The notes below the pieces were generated by a model. It ran no database searches. It was not told where the DNA came from and was given only the letters and a program-made list of their open reading frames with translations. Of a stretch of DNA of 64,000 bases, positions 49,684 through 62,454 are shown piece after piece. The number at the start of each line of letters is the position of its first letter. Position 1 is the first letter of the stretch. The DNA comes from Diogma glabrata (lineage: Eukaryota > Arthropoda > Insecta > Diptera > Cylindrotomidae). The position numbers and the translations under genes were made by a program. The DNA lies in the NCBI GenBank assembly GCA_963693315.1, contig OY856187.1, positions 110,647,746 to 110,711,745 on the forward strand. Direction: 5' to 3'.

Positions 49684-52060
49684 ATGGTTGTCGCCCAAAA
49701 CGAACTAAATAGAATGTTTCTATTAAGAACTAAACTCAACAATACAAAAGCTGACTTGTGGTTCTTAACCCAATGCCGAATCAACAAGGTATTTCCATCT
49801 TTTATAAAAGTAAAGATACCAAAAAACATAAACAAATTTACAAGAAAGAGAATTATTTACAAAAGCAAAAAGGAATACCTCAGTGAGTGCATCAAATCAA
49901 GATTTTCGAAGCTAGCAGGGATAGAATTAGACTTATATAAAATGCACACGGATTTTTTATGGAACAAACTTATGGATGAAGACGAGTATAAAGAATTTCA
50001 AGACTGGTACACCAATACAAATGCAATATTAGAACACAAATTAAGATCAAAAAATAGTGTAATCAACAAAAAACTAAAAAGATTAATAGAACCTAAACAA
50101 ATTAAAAAATCCGAGCCATTAATTGTTCCGGAATATGTTAAAAATTTATCATCACAAACAATAGAACCAGAAGAACTAAACTTATTAAACAAAGGGTTAA
50201 ATTTTACCGTACAAAACAACACATTACCTGTAATAAATATAGTAGCAGATCTAGAACATGCATGTAAACACATAGAAGCCGAAGAAAGGAATACTGTCAG
50301 ATTAGAATCAAAAAAAGTTATCAACAATGTCATCCAAAACCCACAAAAGTCAAACTCGGATTTCCAGAAAATAAGCAGTGTTATAAAATCGCTAAAAACA
50401 AAAGATTGCATCTACACTAAGGCTGACAAAGGAAATTCGTTAGTGATACTAGATAAAAGTGACTATCTCACAAGAGTGGAAACACTACTTGCTGAGGGAC
50501 CATATCAGTTACACAACTCTAATCCAATCAACCAACTACAAAGAAAAGCAGTAACCCTACGGAAAAAGATTGCCAGCACACTAAATAATGCATCACTGAA
50601 ATGGAAGCTAAATGTATCGAACCCAACTCTTCCAAGATTGTATGCATTACCTAAAATACACAAAATTGGCAAATCCATGCGCCCTATCGTGTCAAACAAT
50701 AATTCACCGTTCGAAAAAATTTCAAAATGGCTGGTCGAAGAGTTCAAAAAGATACCAGCTTTTCCATCTTTAGCAGTTAAAAATTCACTAGACGTAGTTG
50801 ACAAAAATAAAAGATGTAAAACTAGAGGATAACGAGATCTTAGTGTCACTTGATGTCAGCGCACTATTTCCTAGCGTACCAGTCAACAAAGCTATTAATA
50901 TAATCGAAAAGTGGTTGATAACTAACAAAATACCAAAGAATACAACAGAGGTTTATATTGAAGCTTTAAAAGAGTGTATGAACAACAGTTACTTCCAATT
51001 TAATGAAAATATATACAAACAAACTTCTGGTACTTCTATGGGCAACTCACTATCACCTTTTGTAGCCGAAGCGTTGATGTCAGAATTGGAAGTTTCAATA
51101 AATAAAGAATTCGACTTCAAGTTTTGGGGAAGATATGTAGACGATGTATTAGTGATCATGAAAAAACAACAGCTAAGGAAAGTCTTGAAAACCATCAATA
51201 GCAAATATGAGTCAATCAAATTTACTTATGAAGAGGAACAAGAGGGAAAGCTCCCATTTTTAGATCTGCTTCTCAGCCGAAATAATGGAAGAGTTGAATT
51301 TGATATTTATAGGAAATCCACTACCACAGATCGTTTCATAACAGTAGATTCGAATCACCCATGGCAACACAAAATGGCAGCATTCAGAAGCATGGTACAT
51401 CGTCTAATAAATATTCCACTCAGCCCAATATGTTATTCGAAAGAGGAAGAAAACATTAAACGTATCGCCAATGTTAATGGATTTAATAGCTTTCACATTG
51501 ACACCCTTGTAAAGAAAGCCAAAAAGATAAAAGTAATACGGGACACCACAGCTTTGACTTCAACCACCGAAATTAAAAAGAGGGAAAAGGTTAGTTTTGA
51601 TCCGCGAGTCTCTACAAAGCTGAAAAATATATTCAAACGCCGCAAAGTAGAGCTAATACCAACAACAGATCAAAAATTATCCAGTATACTTACCAACAAT
51701 AAAGATAAAATCCCACAACATTGCCAAAATGGAGTTTATGAGATCAGTTGCTCAGGATGTAGTAAGAAATATATCGGATCATCAAAAAGACAAATTATCA
51801 CAAGATTTAAAGAACATACAAACGTTAAAGCCAATTTCGATAAATCAGCAGTAGCCAAACACATCGTAGATCACAACCACATAATCAACAACAACAATTT
51901 AAAACTTTTACACCCAGTCCGCGACAACAGGAAGCTAGAGATAATAGAATCTTACTATATCCAACAAGAAAAAGAAGAAGATTTAATCAACAACGACAGA
52001 GGTCCAGTGTACAGCCCCCTTTTTAAAATTAAAAACCGTCATAAAATACTTCATTCATAA
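49684..52060 (+). pseudogene. Penelope-like RT plus GIY-YIG endonuclease, copy B (1-bp frameshift)
   Basis: ATG at 49684 follows the pseudo-LTR junction by about 45 bp. The full protein would be about 791 residues, with N-terminal 86 residues rich in Lys/Arg (TRKRIIYKSKKEYL) absent from copy A. The frame breaks once at 50803-50807: five A where copy A has four, changing VVDKIKDVK to VVDKNKRCKTRG and a stop at 50832. The remainder (50798-52060) is open to the normal stop and carries all RT and GIY-YIG motifs. Otherwise very few residues differ from copy A (for example T/N and A/T near residues 83 and 89 of copy A numbering). The insertion in an A-run could be real or a sequencing error. If an error, this is an intact, possibly active PLE. 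Confidence 0.9.
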
Positions 52061-52369
52061 AATCACTAATAATTAAATTAAAATTTTTTCTCTCCGTTAC
52101 GCCTTCATTTGTCCTGTTCATAATAAGTTGTTAAATTTTATATCCACAATCTTTGTCAATGGGATAAACCCACTAGCTTTAATTACTTTTTAACGTTAAT
52201 TACTTTAAGATCCATAGTTTTGTTTTTGTATATAAATAGTCATTGATGTTCAGTTTAGTTTAGTTTAGAAAACAATTAACCCAAGAAGAAGGTCTCTTAG
52301 AGACAGAAAATATTTGGTGTTACAATAAAAAGTTTTTGAAGTGAAAAAAGACGTTGTTTTACTCTGTAT
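52061..52369 (+). other. PLE 3' UTR
   Basis: Same 3' region as 49322-49635 and, inverted, 46473-46160. It contains GTTCAGTTTAGTTTAGTTTAG and a TCTCTTAGAGA palindrome, and ends GTTTTACTCTGTATT at the target duplication. Confidence 0.8.
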
Positions 52370-52382
52370 TATTTATTTATAC
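52370..52382 (+). repeat. PLE target-site duplication, right
   Basis: TATTTATTTATAC, exact partner of 46107-46119. Confidence 0.85.
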
Positions 52383-53462
52383 GTTTAATTTTGATTTTAA
52401 ACCAAAAAAGTGACCTCATTTTCACACAAAAATCCTCCTGTATTTCAAAAAAAAATTAATCATTATGTTCGTTGAAACTCTTTAAATCAAGTTTATCCAG
52501 TTTTTCGCATTTCCGGGAAAATGTTTCTGTGTTTATGTTATGTTAATGCTTATTTTTTTTACACCATCTAAAAGTAGACGTTTCGACAAACATAATGATT
52601 AATGTAATTTTTGAAAAAACTGTTTCCTATACAGGAGAATTTTTGTGTGAAATTAGGGCACTTTTTTGGTTTAAATTCAAAATTAAACGTGAAAAAAATA
52701 TTTTGATTCCAAAATATTACAGCGTATTAGGGACATAATAAGGTATGTTTTCATCAAATTGTGTGGAAAAAATTTTTTTGTGGGAGATAAAAATTAAAAA
52801 CGAAAAGCCCTTTTTTCCTTGGTTTTTTCTATTTAAACGGCAAATTTTAGGTTATGTGAAAAACTGATTTAAATAAAAGTTAAAGACCTTTTTATTACCT
52901 ATAACTTCTGTTTTAAATTTTTTTCGATAGAAGGTCTAGTTTCGCTGAAACTCATGAAAAACCATTCTCCACCCCTAAAAGCTCACCCCATTTCACCACC
53001 GCAGCTTGGAGCACCTTTAATTTTTGGTTCCCATCATATGCGCAATATTTTCTTATATATCCAATAGTTTTCATCCTGTTACTAATTTTTTCCTCACAAA
53101 AAGCTAATTTGACTGGTCTAATAATTTGTTTTCTTTTTTTAATTTTTAGACTATCTGTTTTTTAATAGTAAAAATGAAGTACATATATACTCAAAATAAA
53201 TAAAAATTAAACAAACAAAAAATGGAATGTTATCGAATTAAATAAAAATTGAGTATAAGATGACAATAAAAACAAAGTATAAGGAATGGAAAATTGATTT
53301 TTATTTTTGAATTAAAAGTAACATTAAAGTGGGTGATACAAGTTGAAAGCTGCTAATTCCAAAGCAGAAGATTCCAGCAAAATTGAATAGACAGAAGAAA
53401 AGATTTGGTGAGTGGTACGCATATAGACAATTTGTTGTGGATGCTAATTTTTGGCCGCAAAA

Positions 53463-54682
53463 GGGGTCGATTTTGATCGATTATGATCAATGTTGATCTA
53501 AGGGTCTGACTACCCCGCGTACTGCAGTCCTTGCCATTGACATATAAGTTAGCATGAGATATCACATACCACTGACAATGGCAGGAGATATCATTAGCCA
53601 TGATGATATCTTATGGTGCTGGCGGACAAACTTTAATTAGTCAACTCCCAGTCTTAGCTAGGCAGCGTTCCGTTGTAGTACTGCTCATTAGCTCTTCCGA
53701 GGAATCAAGCCAACATATAATTATGTGTGGGCTTTGCGCCTCGATTGAGATGGTGAGCGGTGCATCTAGGGTGCGCTGCATCAGCTGGATTATTGGCAAT
53801 TAGTTTTGCTTTGTTTTCGGCAAATTTCTCTTAATTTGTTTTTCACTGATTATTTTGTTATTATTTCTTCTTCTTATCAGGAAATATTGGCATATGTCAT
53901 ATTTTATTGTATGATAAGATTTTTTGCTTAGTTAACCATTCTTTAATAAAAAATAAAAAAATAAAAATTGAATAATAAGACATGAAAAAATAAAAAAAAA
54001 TAGACCTATTTATACATTTATATGGTAGTACAATAGAAAAGATATAAGTCTGCAAGTGATAAAGCAAATATGCGTAATCCACCCGTTCATAAAGCGGCAT
54101 GACCACGGCATTTGCAGGGACAACATATATATATGAATCAAACAAAAATTTTAAAATACATGTTTAAGACATCTGCGGATTGAACGCTAACCATGACCAC
54201 GTGCAACATCATCTTGAGCACGACAAACCGAACATTTTATTCCTTACATAAATACAAGTTTCTGAAAATTTTCTCTCTATGGAATCGCTTAATTCCAAAT
54301 ATAGGCTTGAATCAGCTTTCAAACTCCATCAAGGCGTATACACATTCATTCATGAGAGTGTTGCGTATACACGCTTTCCAAATTTTGAAATACACGGTGA
54401 TGGCTTCAATTCAATGGTTTTAAAGAATTGTCTTCCAGAAATTACTTTTTTTTATAAACGCTTTCTACCGGTCCCCCAACAAACGTAACCCAAACTTTTT
54501 TAATTTACTGACAAAAATTGTGAACGAGATTAGAGCAAAGTCCCCAAAGAACGTCCACACCATATCATGGTTGGAATTCTCCAAATCGACTGATGATGTT
54601 GACAATAGTGGAAAACTGGCAGAAGTTTTTGCCGCGTCCCAGGCAGGGCCTATCCCAAATTGTTAAAAACCTAATTTTCACT
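53463..54682 (+). mobile_element. LINE copy 3 of the 35221 family, 3'-truncated
   Basis: It aligns with copy 1 from TCGATTTTGATCGATTATGA through the 5' UTR (GTCTGACTACC, GATGATATCTTATGGTGCTG, TTAGCTCTTCCGAGG) into the endonuclease part, and loses similarity near 54682, equivalent to about 36590 of copy 1. Ending at the 3' side is the reverse of normal LINE truncation, so a later deletion or rearrangement removed the rest. The start region ATGGTAGTACAATAG has a stop at codon 5. A ~25-bp deletion near 54547 removes the GDFN catalytic block. No TA expansion is present. Confidence 0.8.
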
Positions 54683-55913
54683 TTTCCTTTCCTTTTCAAC
54701 CTTTTCATAGAAATTTTTCTTGTGGTAAGGGCCACACAGGTTTTTTTTTTATTTAATAATAATATCTCGGATAGTAACTGTATCCCAGATACAATCGTAT
54801 ATACGAACTGGTTCGTAAAACTCACTAGCTTAAATGTTGACTTTTAATTTTTGGTCCTCCATTATATCTCAATGTCAAGAATTTTGTTTGTTTTGTTTAT
54901 TGTCACTACCAGTAATATTTAAAGTCTAATTACTTGACAACTTTTCCATTAAACTCAGCCAAACTTTAATATTATTTAATTGCATAAGTGTTAAATTCTC
55001 GCGCGGCTTATTCTCGAGCAAAGGTTTACCGAGCAAGGTGCGAGCTAGCTTTGGTAATTTGTAAGTGAATAAAATTCTTTAAACACGAAATCAATATAAT
55101 ACTTTATCCGTTTGACAAAATTCATTTATTAATTTAATTTAATTCTGAAGTAAAGAAAAATTAGTTTTGATTTTTGATACAATTTTAAATCGCAGTTTGC
55201 GTTTCTTTTCAAAACTTGTATGATTATTGTTTATAAACAGTCAAAAAAAATTTATTATACTGGTTTGCTGATTCAAAATCATAGTTATCACACAGTAAAT
55301 TTTTCATTATTCGTTGTTTTAAGAATGCCTACCAACAGGCATCCTATTTTTTTTGTAAAAACACACAAATAAAGTTATTTTTAAAAACGTTTAATGGATA
55401 AATGAATTTATAATGAAGGATATAAAAAAATTCTTTCGCTCACTCTACTCAACCAAAACTAAATTTTTCGATCAATTAAAATTAATGAATAGTCCCAATA
55501 ATTACAAAACAGAGTGTATCAACATGAACAAGACCCTAAATAAATGATATCCAAAAATTGTAATATCTGACGCCATTTGAATATTCAACAACAATACATG
55601 CTCCATTTTAAAAGTTTCCGTATCATGAACCATAACATAAATAATTGTGAAAAATAACAGTATCGTAAAATTTGAGTGATAATATGTTGTAACTTTGAAT
55701 GTAGAGCTGTGGTGATGGGCTCAAGATATATGCACCATCATGCGGAGCAATGCCCTAATATATCTCCAGCAGAACTTCTTCATACGAAATTTTAATAACT
55801 CCACTCGTTTAAATGCAATTGAGTTTACACTTTGAATCAAGATCTGCTAGTTATATGTAAACCGGAAAATATTCAATCACTTCCAGCTAAGTCTGCAATT
55901 GTTCCCTGCAGCT
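54683..55913. other. AT-rich spacer
   Basis: No supported gene. A short CG-containing patch at 54995-55060 (CTCGCGCGGC) has no recognised content. Confidence 0.5.
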
Positions 55914-55997
55914 AAATTTTGTAACTGTGAAGTGGTAAAGTGATGAAAATTTCTTCATTAAAAAACTTATCACTTCACCGGGTCACAGTTACAAAAT
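55914..55997. repeat. 84-bp hairpin
   Basis: ATTTTGTAACTGTGAAGTGG at the left pairs with the right arm ending CACAGTTACAAAAT, with AGTGAT/ATCACT inside. Small A/T loop. Either a mini-MITE or a structured RNA. Confidence 0.6.
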
Positions 55998-56217
55998 ACA
56001 GTTCCTGATCTCGTTTCAGAAAAAGTGAAATTCTAACAACTACAACACCGATCTAACATTTTTTTTTAGTTTGTTAACTTAATGCGGAGAGCTGTAAAGC
56101 CTTTGTGCACGATCGCTGAATTGTATGTGTGCTGGACCAGCAAATTGTTTCTCTTCGTCTGGAATATTTTATGAACCCATTAACATAATCCTACATTTGA
56201 TAATATCTTAGGCAGTC

Positions 56218-57140
56218 AGTGAATGGACTCTTCGTCTTGTTCGTATTTATTAGTCGCCGTAACAAGTAAAAACTCTACCGGCAGACGCCCACTCACCTAG
56301 GGGCACAGGTTATTTTCAACTGCACCACACAACATGAACCCCAAATTGCTTACTTTCCGATCTCACAGATAAGTAAACCAGCATTGGTATCGCTGCCGGC
56401 AATCTAGCGTATGCCAGTACCAGATCCCATCTGGTAGGGAGCTCATTAAGTGGGCTCACCTGCTCGGATTGCCTTACAGCAGGGTAACCCATTCTACCAT
56501 AAAAGACTACTGATAATGGTTCCACATAGCCGCCCTGGAGCCTCCCATATATCAGAATTTCTCCAACCACAACCACTACGAGTCCAACCTCAATGTAAAA
56601 CTGTGGCTAACATTAATGCTTTACCCCATAGTACCCGAGAAAGCCGATCGGGTCACACTTTTGGCTTGCGCCTCTCCTATTCACCAGTGAGCTGGTCCGG
56701 CTGGATCGACCGGTTAGCTCAGGTACCCCGGGAGCGCAAGTTCCCGTGTCAAGTGACCCCTGGGGGGAGTGAATGGACTCTATTCATTCAACGGTTACAC
56801 TTTCAATCTAAATTATGAGGTGTTGTCCAATCAACACACACTACTATTTGCCCAAAGAATTGAACCGCCAAACACGTATATAGGAGGACTTTTGTTTCTA
56901 CAAACTTTTCAAAACTTTTCTACATTATACCAAAAAATATTGCTTTATGTCATATTTTATTACATGGTAATATTTATAGTTTAGTTATTATTTATAGTTT
57001 ACTATTCTTTAACAAACTGAAAGCAAAAAACAATAATTTTCAACCCTCAACAGTTAAGACCGTATGTTACTGAGAGGCCTAAGTCTTAAAAGGTATTTTG
57101 ACACACATTGTAATGCTTACTACACAGCACTTGTTATTTA
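56218..57140 (+). mobile_element. LINE-related remnant: 5' UTR joined to 3' UTR
   Basis: 56218-56820 is the most GC-rich block of the window, with GTGAATGGACTCT at both its edges (about 56219 and 56769). 56935-57010 resembles the end of the LINE 5' UTR at 35665-35730 and 53880-53950 (AATATTG-TATGTCATATTTT, then AGTTTAGTTA). 57085-57140 matches the LINE 3' UTR (CTAAGTCTTAAAAGGTATTT, then ACACA-ATT and TACACA-CAC). The whole ORF is missing between them. It is best read as an internally deleted relative of the LINE family with a variant 5' region. Confidence 0.55.
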
Positions 57141-58279
57141 AACAGAAAGTCAGTTACAACATTGAAAAACTCAACCCAAAAATTTAAACTTTCTCACCTC
57201 AACATTCTGTATTCCATCTCTTCTTATCAATCCTTTTTCCAACTTTTGATTCTAATTCAACAAAATAATCAAAAACATAAACAAATTAAATTGTTTAATA
57301 AAATAATTTAAAATAAAAAACTTGTACAACAAATTTTAAAGCAAACAAACAAAAGAATTGAAAATAAAATAAATTACTTAAATGAATACATAAAAAAAAT
57401 ATGGAAATCAAATATCGAAATCAAAAAGCTTCTCAACATTGAAACTTTTATTTGATTTAAATTTTAAATTTTTGTTCGAAATTTGTTTATATTTTATTTG
57501 AAATTATGTCGTCATCTAAAAGTTTAAATTTACATTTTGAAACCTTTAGCTTTTTTTTCTCTCTAGCTTTTGATGTTGGAGACATTTTAATGCTTATTAT
57601 TTACAAAAGCTTCTTATAAATAATAATCTATTCATTTGTTTTTCATCTGTTGATTAAATAATTTAACTTTTCTTATTTGATTATTTATTTTATTAACAAA
57701 ACAAAAGCAACAATAATAAAAAAATAAACAGGAAAATGACGGAACATTTTTAAAACAATTTAATGTTTTTATAAATGAACGAGAATAATTAATTAATTAT
57801 TTTTATTTTGTTATTTTAAAATAAATTAGTAATCAATTTTTTTTCTGGAATAATAAAATTAAAAGCGAAGACGAAAAATAACAATAGTATAGGAGAAAAT
57901 CTTTACAAAAAAAAAAATAAATAGAGGGAGGTTTTTCTGTTCAAAAAATGATAAATTATTAATTTTCACAAATCACACTTAATTAGTTGAGGGGGAGCTT
58001 GTGGTGTTTATATTTAGGGAATTGCCATGATGTTGTTTTTGTTTTAAAATGATCGATTGTAATTTTAACTTTCGGAAAATTAATTGAAATAAGTGATTGG
58101 TGTTAGAAGTTTTTACTGTAGATGAATATCTGTGTTTTGGTCTGTTTTGAAGTAAAACTAAAACATTCCAAAAGCCAGTTTACAGTTCTTTGAAAATCAC
58201 TATACATTTCTTTTAATTAAGAAAGCAAACTGAACATTTAAACCTTAATTAGAATTGCGGCTTTAAACTGAAGATTTTG
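57141..58279. other. AT-rich spacer
   Basis: I see nothing beyond AT-rich sequence. Confidence 0.55.
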
Positions 58280-59262
58280 GTCTTTAGAATTTTGCTTTTG
58301 GGCTTCAGATTTTTGTTTTCAGACTTCAAACTTTAGACCTCAGACTTGAATTCGAACTTCAGACTGCTGACTTCAGACTTGAAACTTCAGACTTAGACTT
58401 CAAGCTGGAGGCTTCTGGCTTCAGACTTCAAACTTAAGACTTCAGACTTCAGAATTCAGACTTCAAACTTCAGATTTAAACTTCAGACTTCAGACTTCAG
58501 ATTTAATACTTCAGACTTTAGACTTCAAACTTCAGACTTCAGACTTAAGACTCAGACTTTGAGCTGAAGGCTTCAGACTTCAGACTTCCGATTTCACACT
58601 TTAGACCTTAGATTTCAGATTTCAGACCTCAGAATCAGACTTCAGACTTCAGACTTCAGACTTAAGACTTAAGTCTTCAGATTTCAGACGTCAGACGTCA
58701 GACTTCAGACTTCAGACTTCAGAATTCAGATTTTAGACATCAGACTTCAGACTTCTGATTTCAGACTTCAGACTCCAGACTTCAGACTTTAGAATTCAGA
58801 CTTCAAACTACGAACTTCAGACTTCAAACTACGAACTTAAGACTTCAGACTTCAGACTTCAGACTTCAGACTTCAGACTTCAGACTTCAGACTTCAGACT
58901 TCAGACTTCAGACTTCAGACTTCAGACTTCAGACTTCAGACTTCAGATTTCAGACTTCAGACTTCATACTTAAGACTTCAGAGTTTAGACTTCAGACTTC
59001 AAACTACGAACTTAAGGCTTCAGACTTCAGACTTTAGACTTATAACTTCATCCTTCCGACTTCAGACCTCAGAATCCAAACTTCAGACTTCAGACTTCAA
59101 ACTACGAACTTTAGACTTTAGACTTCAGACTTCAAATTTCAGACCTCAGACTTCAGACTTCAGATATCAGACTTTAGACTTTAGACTTTAGACTTTAGAC
59201 TTCAGACTTCAGGCTTCAGACTTCAGACTTCCGACTTCAGATATCAAACTTCAGAATTCACA
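58280..59262 (+). repeat. Heptanucleotide (TTCAGAC)n satellite
   Basis: About 1 kb of TTCAGAC units, perfect in the centre (about 58845-58945) and increasingly mutated outwards, with TTTAGAC, TTAAGAC, TTCAAAC and CTACGAAC variants. Variants such as CAAACTACGAACTT recur at about 58805, 58825, 59005 and 59097, which shows higher-order duplication. The 7-bp unit is non-coding in every frame. Confidence 0.95.
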
Positions 59263-59904
59263 ACTCAATGCGTTTATTAACAGAATGAAGCTGCGCAACT
59301 TCACTCTTCCAACTTCACTCTTTAAGACAGTTGGAAGTATTCTGTTTGACAAGTGGGTTATTTTTCAAGTTCATGATTTCACTAAATGTAAAAATAAAGC
59401 TAGAGACGACATCAAATGTTTTAGTAAGAACAGTAAGCATTCCTTTTAAAACATTCGCTGCCTTTTATATTTAAATAATTTGGAAACTACAAAATGGTTC
59501 GAATTCTTTTAGACTACTAAAGGCTGTAAAAAACTTCATCAAATGGTATGGAAGATATAGAGGAACACTTGACAGGTTTATCATACTAACAGAAAACATA
59601 GTACCTCTAACTAACTTTCAAAGGCAGTACCGACTACCAAGTCGTAATTTCAACAAAAGAGGACGGATATAAAATTAAAAGACTATTTTGAACTGAAACC
59701 TACAAGTTGAGCTTCAGGTTGAAACAAGCTGAAATTAACAGACTGAACTGAACAGTTGGACTTCTATACAGACTGAAACTGACAATGGTGCGGACTATTT
59801 CAGAAAATACCAAGGTGCAATGAGTTCTTTAGGGCCGCTCATGGACTTTGAATCAGAAATTGGTATATATAGGGAAGATAATCTTTTGCTTCGATGCATT
59901 GTCC
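59263..59904. other. Unique non-coding stretch
   Basis: Less AT-rich than average. Short GAACTGAAC- and GACTGAA-like words suggest decayed satellite spill-over. No gene. Confidence 0.45.
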
Positions 59905-60115
59905 TAAACACCGCATTCCTGATAATGAAATCACAATCAGGAATATTTGAGGAGTTGCGAGCCTTGAGATTAAAATTCTGATCATTTTCAGTCTGTGAGT
60001 TCGATTATGACTCCTCAACCCATACAAATTTTGAATTGCTGAACTCGTTGCGCCAATGGTACCGGAGATTGTTGAATTAGATTAATAATGCAGCTTAATC
60101 GTTGCAACAATATTG
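59905..60115 (+). repeat. Dispersed repeat, uninterrupted copy of 24180-25160 family
   Basis: ATTCCTGATAATGAAATCAC with a palindromic ATCAGGAAT, then GAGGAGTTGCGAG, CAGTCTGTGAGTT, CTCCTCAACCCA, GCTGAACTCGTTGCGCCAA and one ~60-bp GTTGCGCC unit. It gives the empty-site reference for the LINE inserted at 24256-24602. Confidence 0.65.
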
Positions 60116-60800
60116 ATAACAAACCTACAAGGTCACAGATTACCACAAATTACATCAAAACTTTGTGGCATTATTTAGATTTATACAAATTAATTTAACA
60201 TATACGTTAACGTTGCCATTTTTATGCAACCTTTTAAGTTTTTTCTTGTCTTATTTATTTAATTTTAACAATCAATAAATATATCTTAATTTATTCAAAT
60301 CACGTTAGATACGTACAGTCAAATTTTTTTTCAAATATAACTATTTTTATATTGTTTTTTGCCATGTATATTTGGAAATCTTATGTCTTTTCTTAACTTC
60401 AATATTTACTTAGCTTCACACAAAAATTAAATCAATACATGTCCTACTTTTTATTCACGACCTGACTGATTGATTTAATTCGATCGATTGACGATTGACC
60501 AGTTGTAGGAATGACAATGATGGTAAAATTACCGCTTCCATTATAATGTTGGACAAAAACAAGTCCTGAAAAAAGTTAGACAATTGCGAAGAAAATTTAC
60601 TTGCCAAGGGTTTTTACAATGTAAAGAACGCAATATCAAAATAATTGACATTAAGTTGTGATGTAAAGTGTTTATATTGCCTGACCATAGACATATAAAA
60701 AATAAATGGTTCATCGTAAATATCAATGGTAAATGTCAATCTCATCTAAATTGATCGAAATGATATAACAAGTTTATAGTTTATAGTAACTAAGGAACGA
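60116..60800. other. AT-rich spacer
   Basis: No supported feature. Confidence 0.5.
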
Positions 60801-61045
60801 CTCAATTACACCAGCTTGTAAATGGTTTATATTGGAAAAAAATATTATGTAAATCAACGACGAAATTTAGAGGGTTGGAGGTGTTGATATCAAAAATCGG
60901 ACTGTTTAACTTCTTAAAAACTAAAAACGACTTCTAAAAAAACTGTTTTTGAATTTTGGTGCTCTTTCAAATGACATCATGTGGGTCAAAAACTCTTTTT
61001 CACCCTTTCCCACTCCCATTCCTAACTAAACACACAGAAATATAG
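60801..61045 (-). repeat. Inverted single satellite unit with flank
   Basis: Reverse complement of the satellite edge at 4730-4955: TTTCTGTGTGTTTAG, a T-run with TTTGACCCA, GTCATTTGAAAGAGCACC, and at the far end CCATTTACAAGCTGGTGTAA. It shows the 2918 array is an amplified part of a dispersed element. Confidence 0.65.
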
Positions 61046-62439
<1,394 letters not shown>

Positions 62440-62454
62440 CGATATGAGATATAA

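Larger units (their letters stand above)
46120..52369. mobile_element. Penelope-like element cluster (two copies, inverted, with pseudo-LTRs)
   Basis: The order is: minus copy A (48769-46120); short junk and a 56-bp partial repeat (48776-48838); a solo 3' part or pseudo-LTR on plus (48846-49635); then plus copy B (49636-52369) ending in the same pseudo-LTR. The 40 bp that begin copy B (GCAATCACTTCAAGTAG on to TTATATAAT) also close the outer end of copy A after its 3' UTR. That is the head-to-tail junction and terminal tail typical of Penelope pseudo-LTRs. The compared segments are almost identical, so insertion was recent. One 13-bp duplication flanks the whole block, so it probably arrived as a single event. 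Confidence 0.88.
45676..53118. mobile_element. Foldback DNA element opened by a Penelope-like insertion
   Basis: The outer ends are GACCAGTC and GACTGGTC, each next to TA (45674-45675 and 53119-53120), a likely TA target duplication as in Tc1/mariner-type integration. The left arm is 45676-46119 continued at 52383-~52480. The right arm is ~52580-53118. The arms are reverse complements over about 540 bp around a ~100-bp loop (52480-52580). Without the 6.2-kb PLE block the element would be about 1.2 kb and almost wholly palindromic. It has no transposase of its own. Confidence 0.82.

Noticed and set aside
56640..56770. rRNA or tRNA fragment in the GC-rich block
   Set aside because: A box-A-like word is present, but there is no box B and no conserved rRNA segment that I recognise.
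58280..59262. Telomeric repeat
   Set aside because: The unit TTCAGAC is not the TTAGG type common in insects, and the array is internal with degenerate edges.
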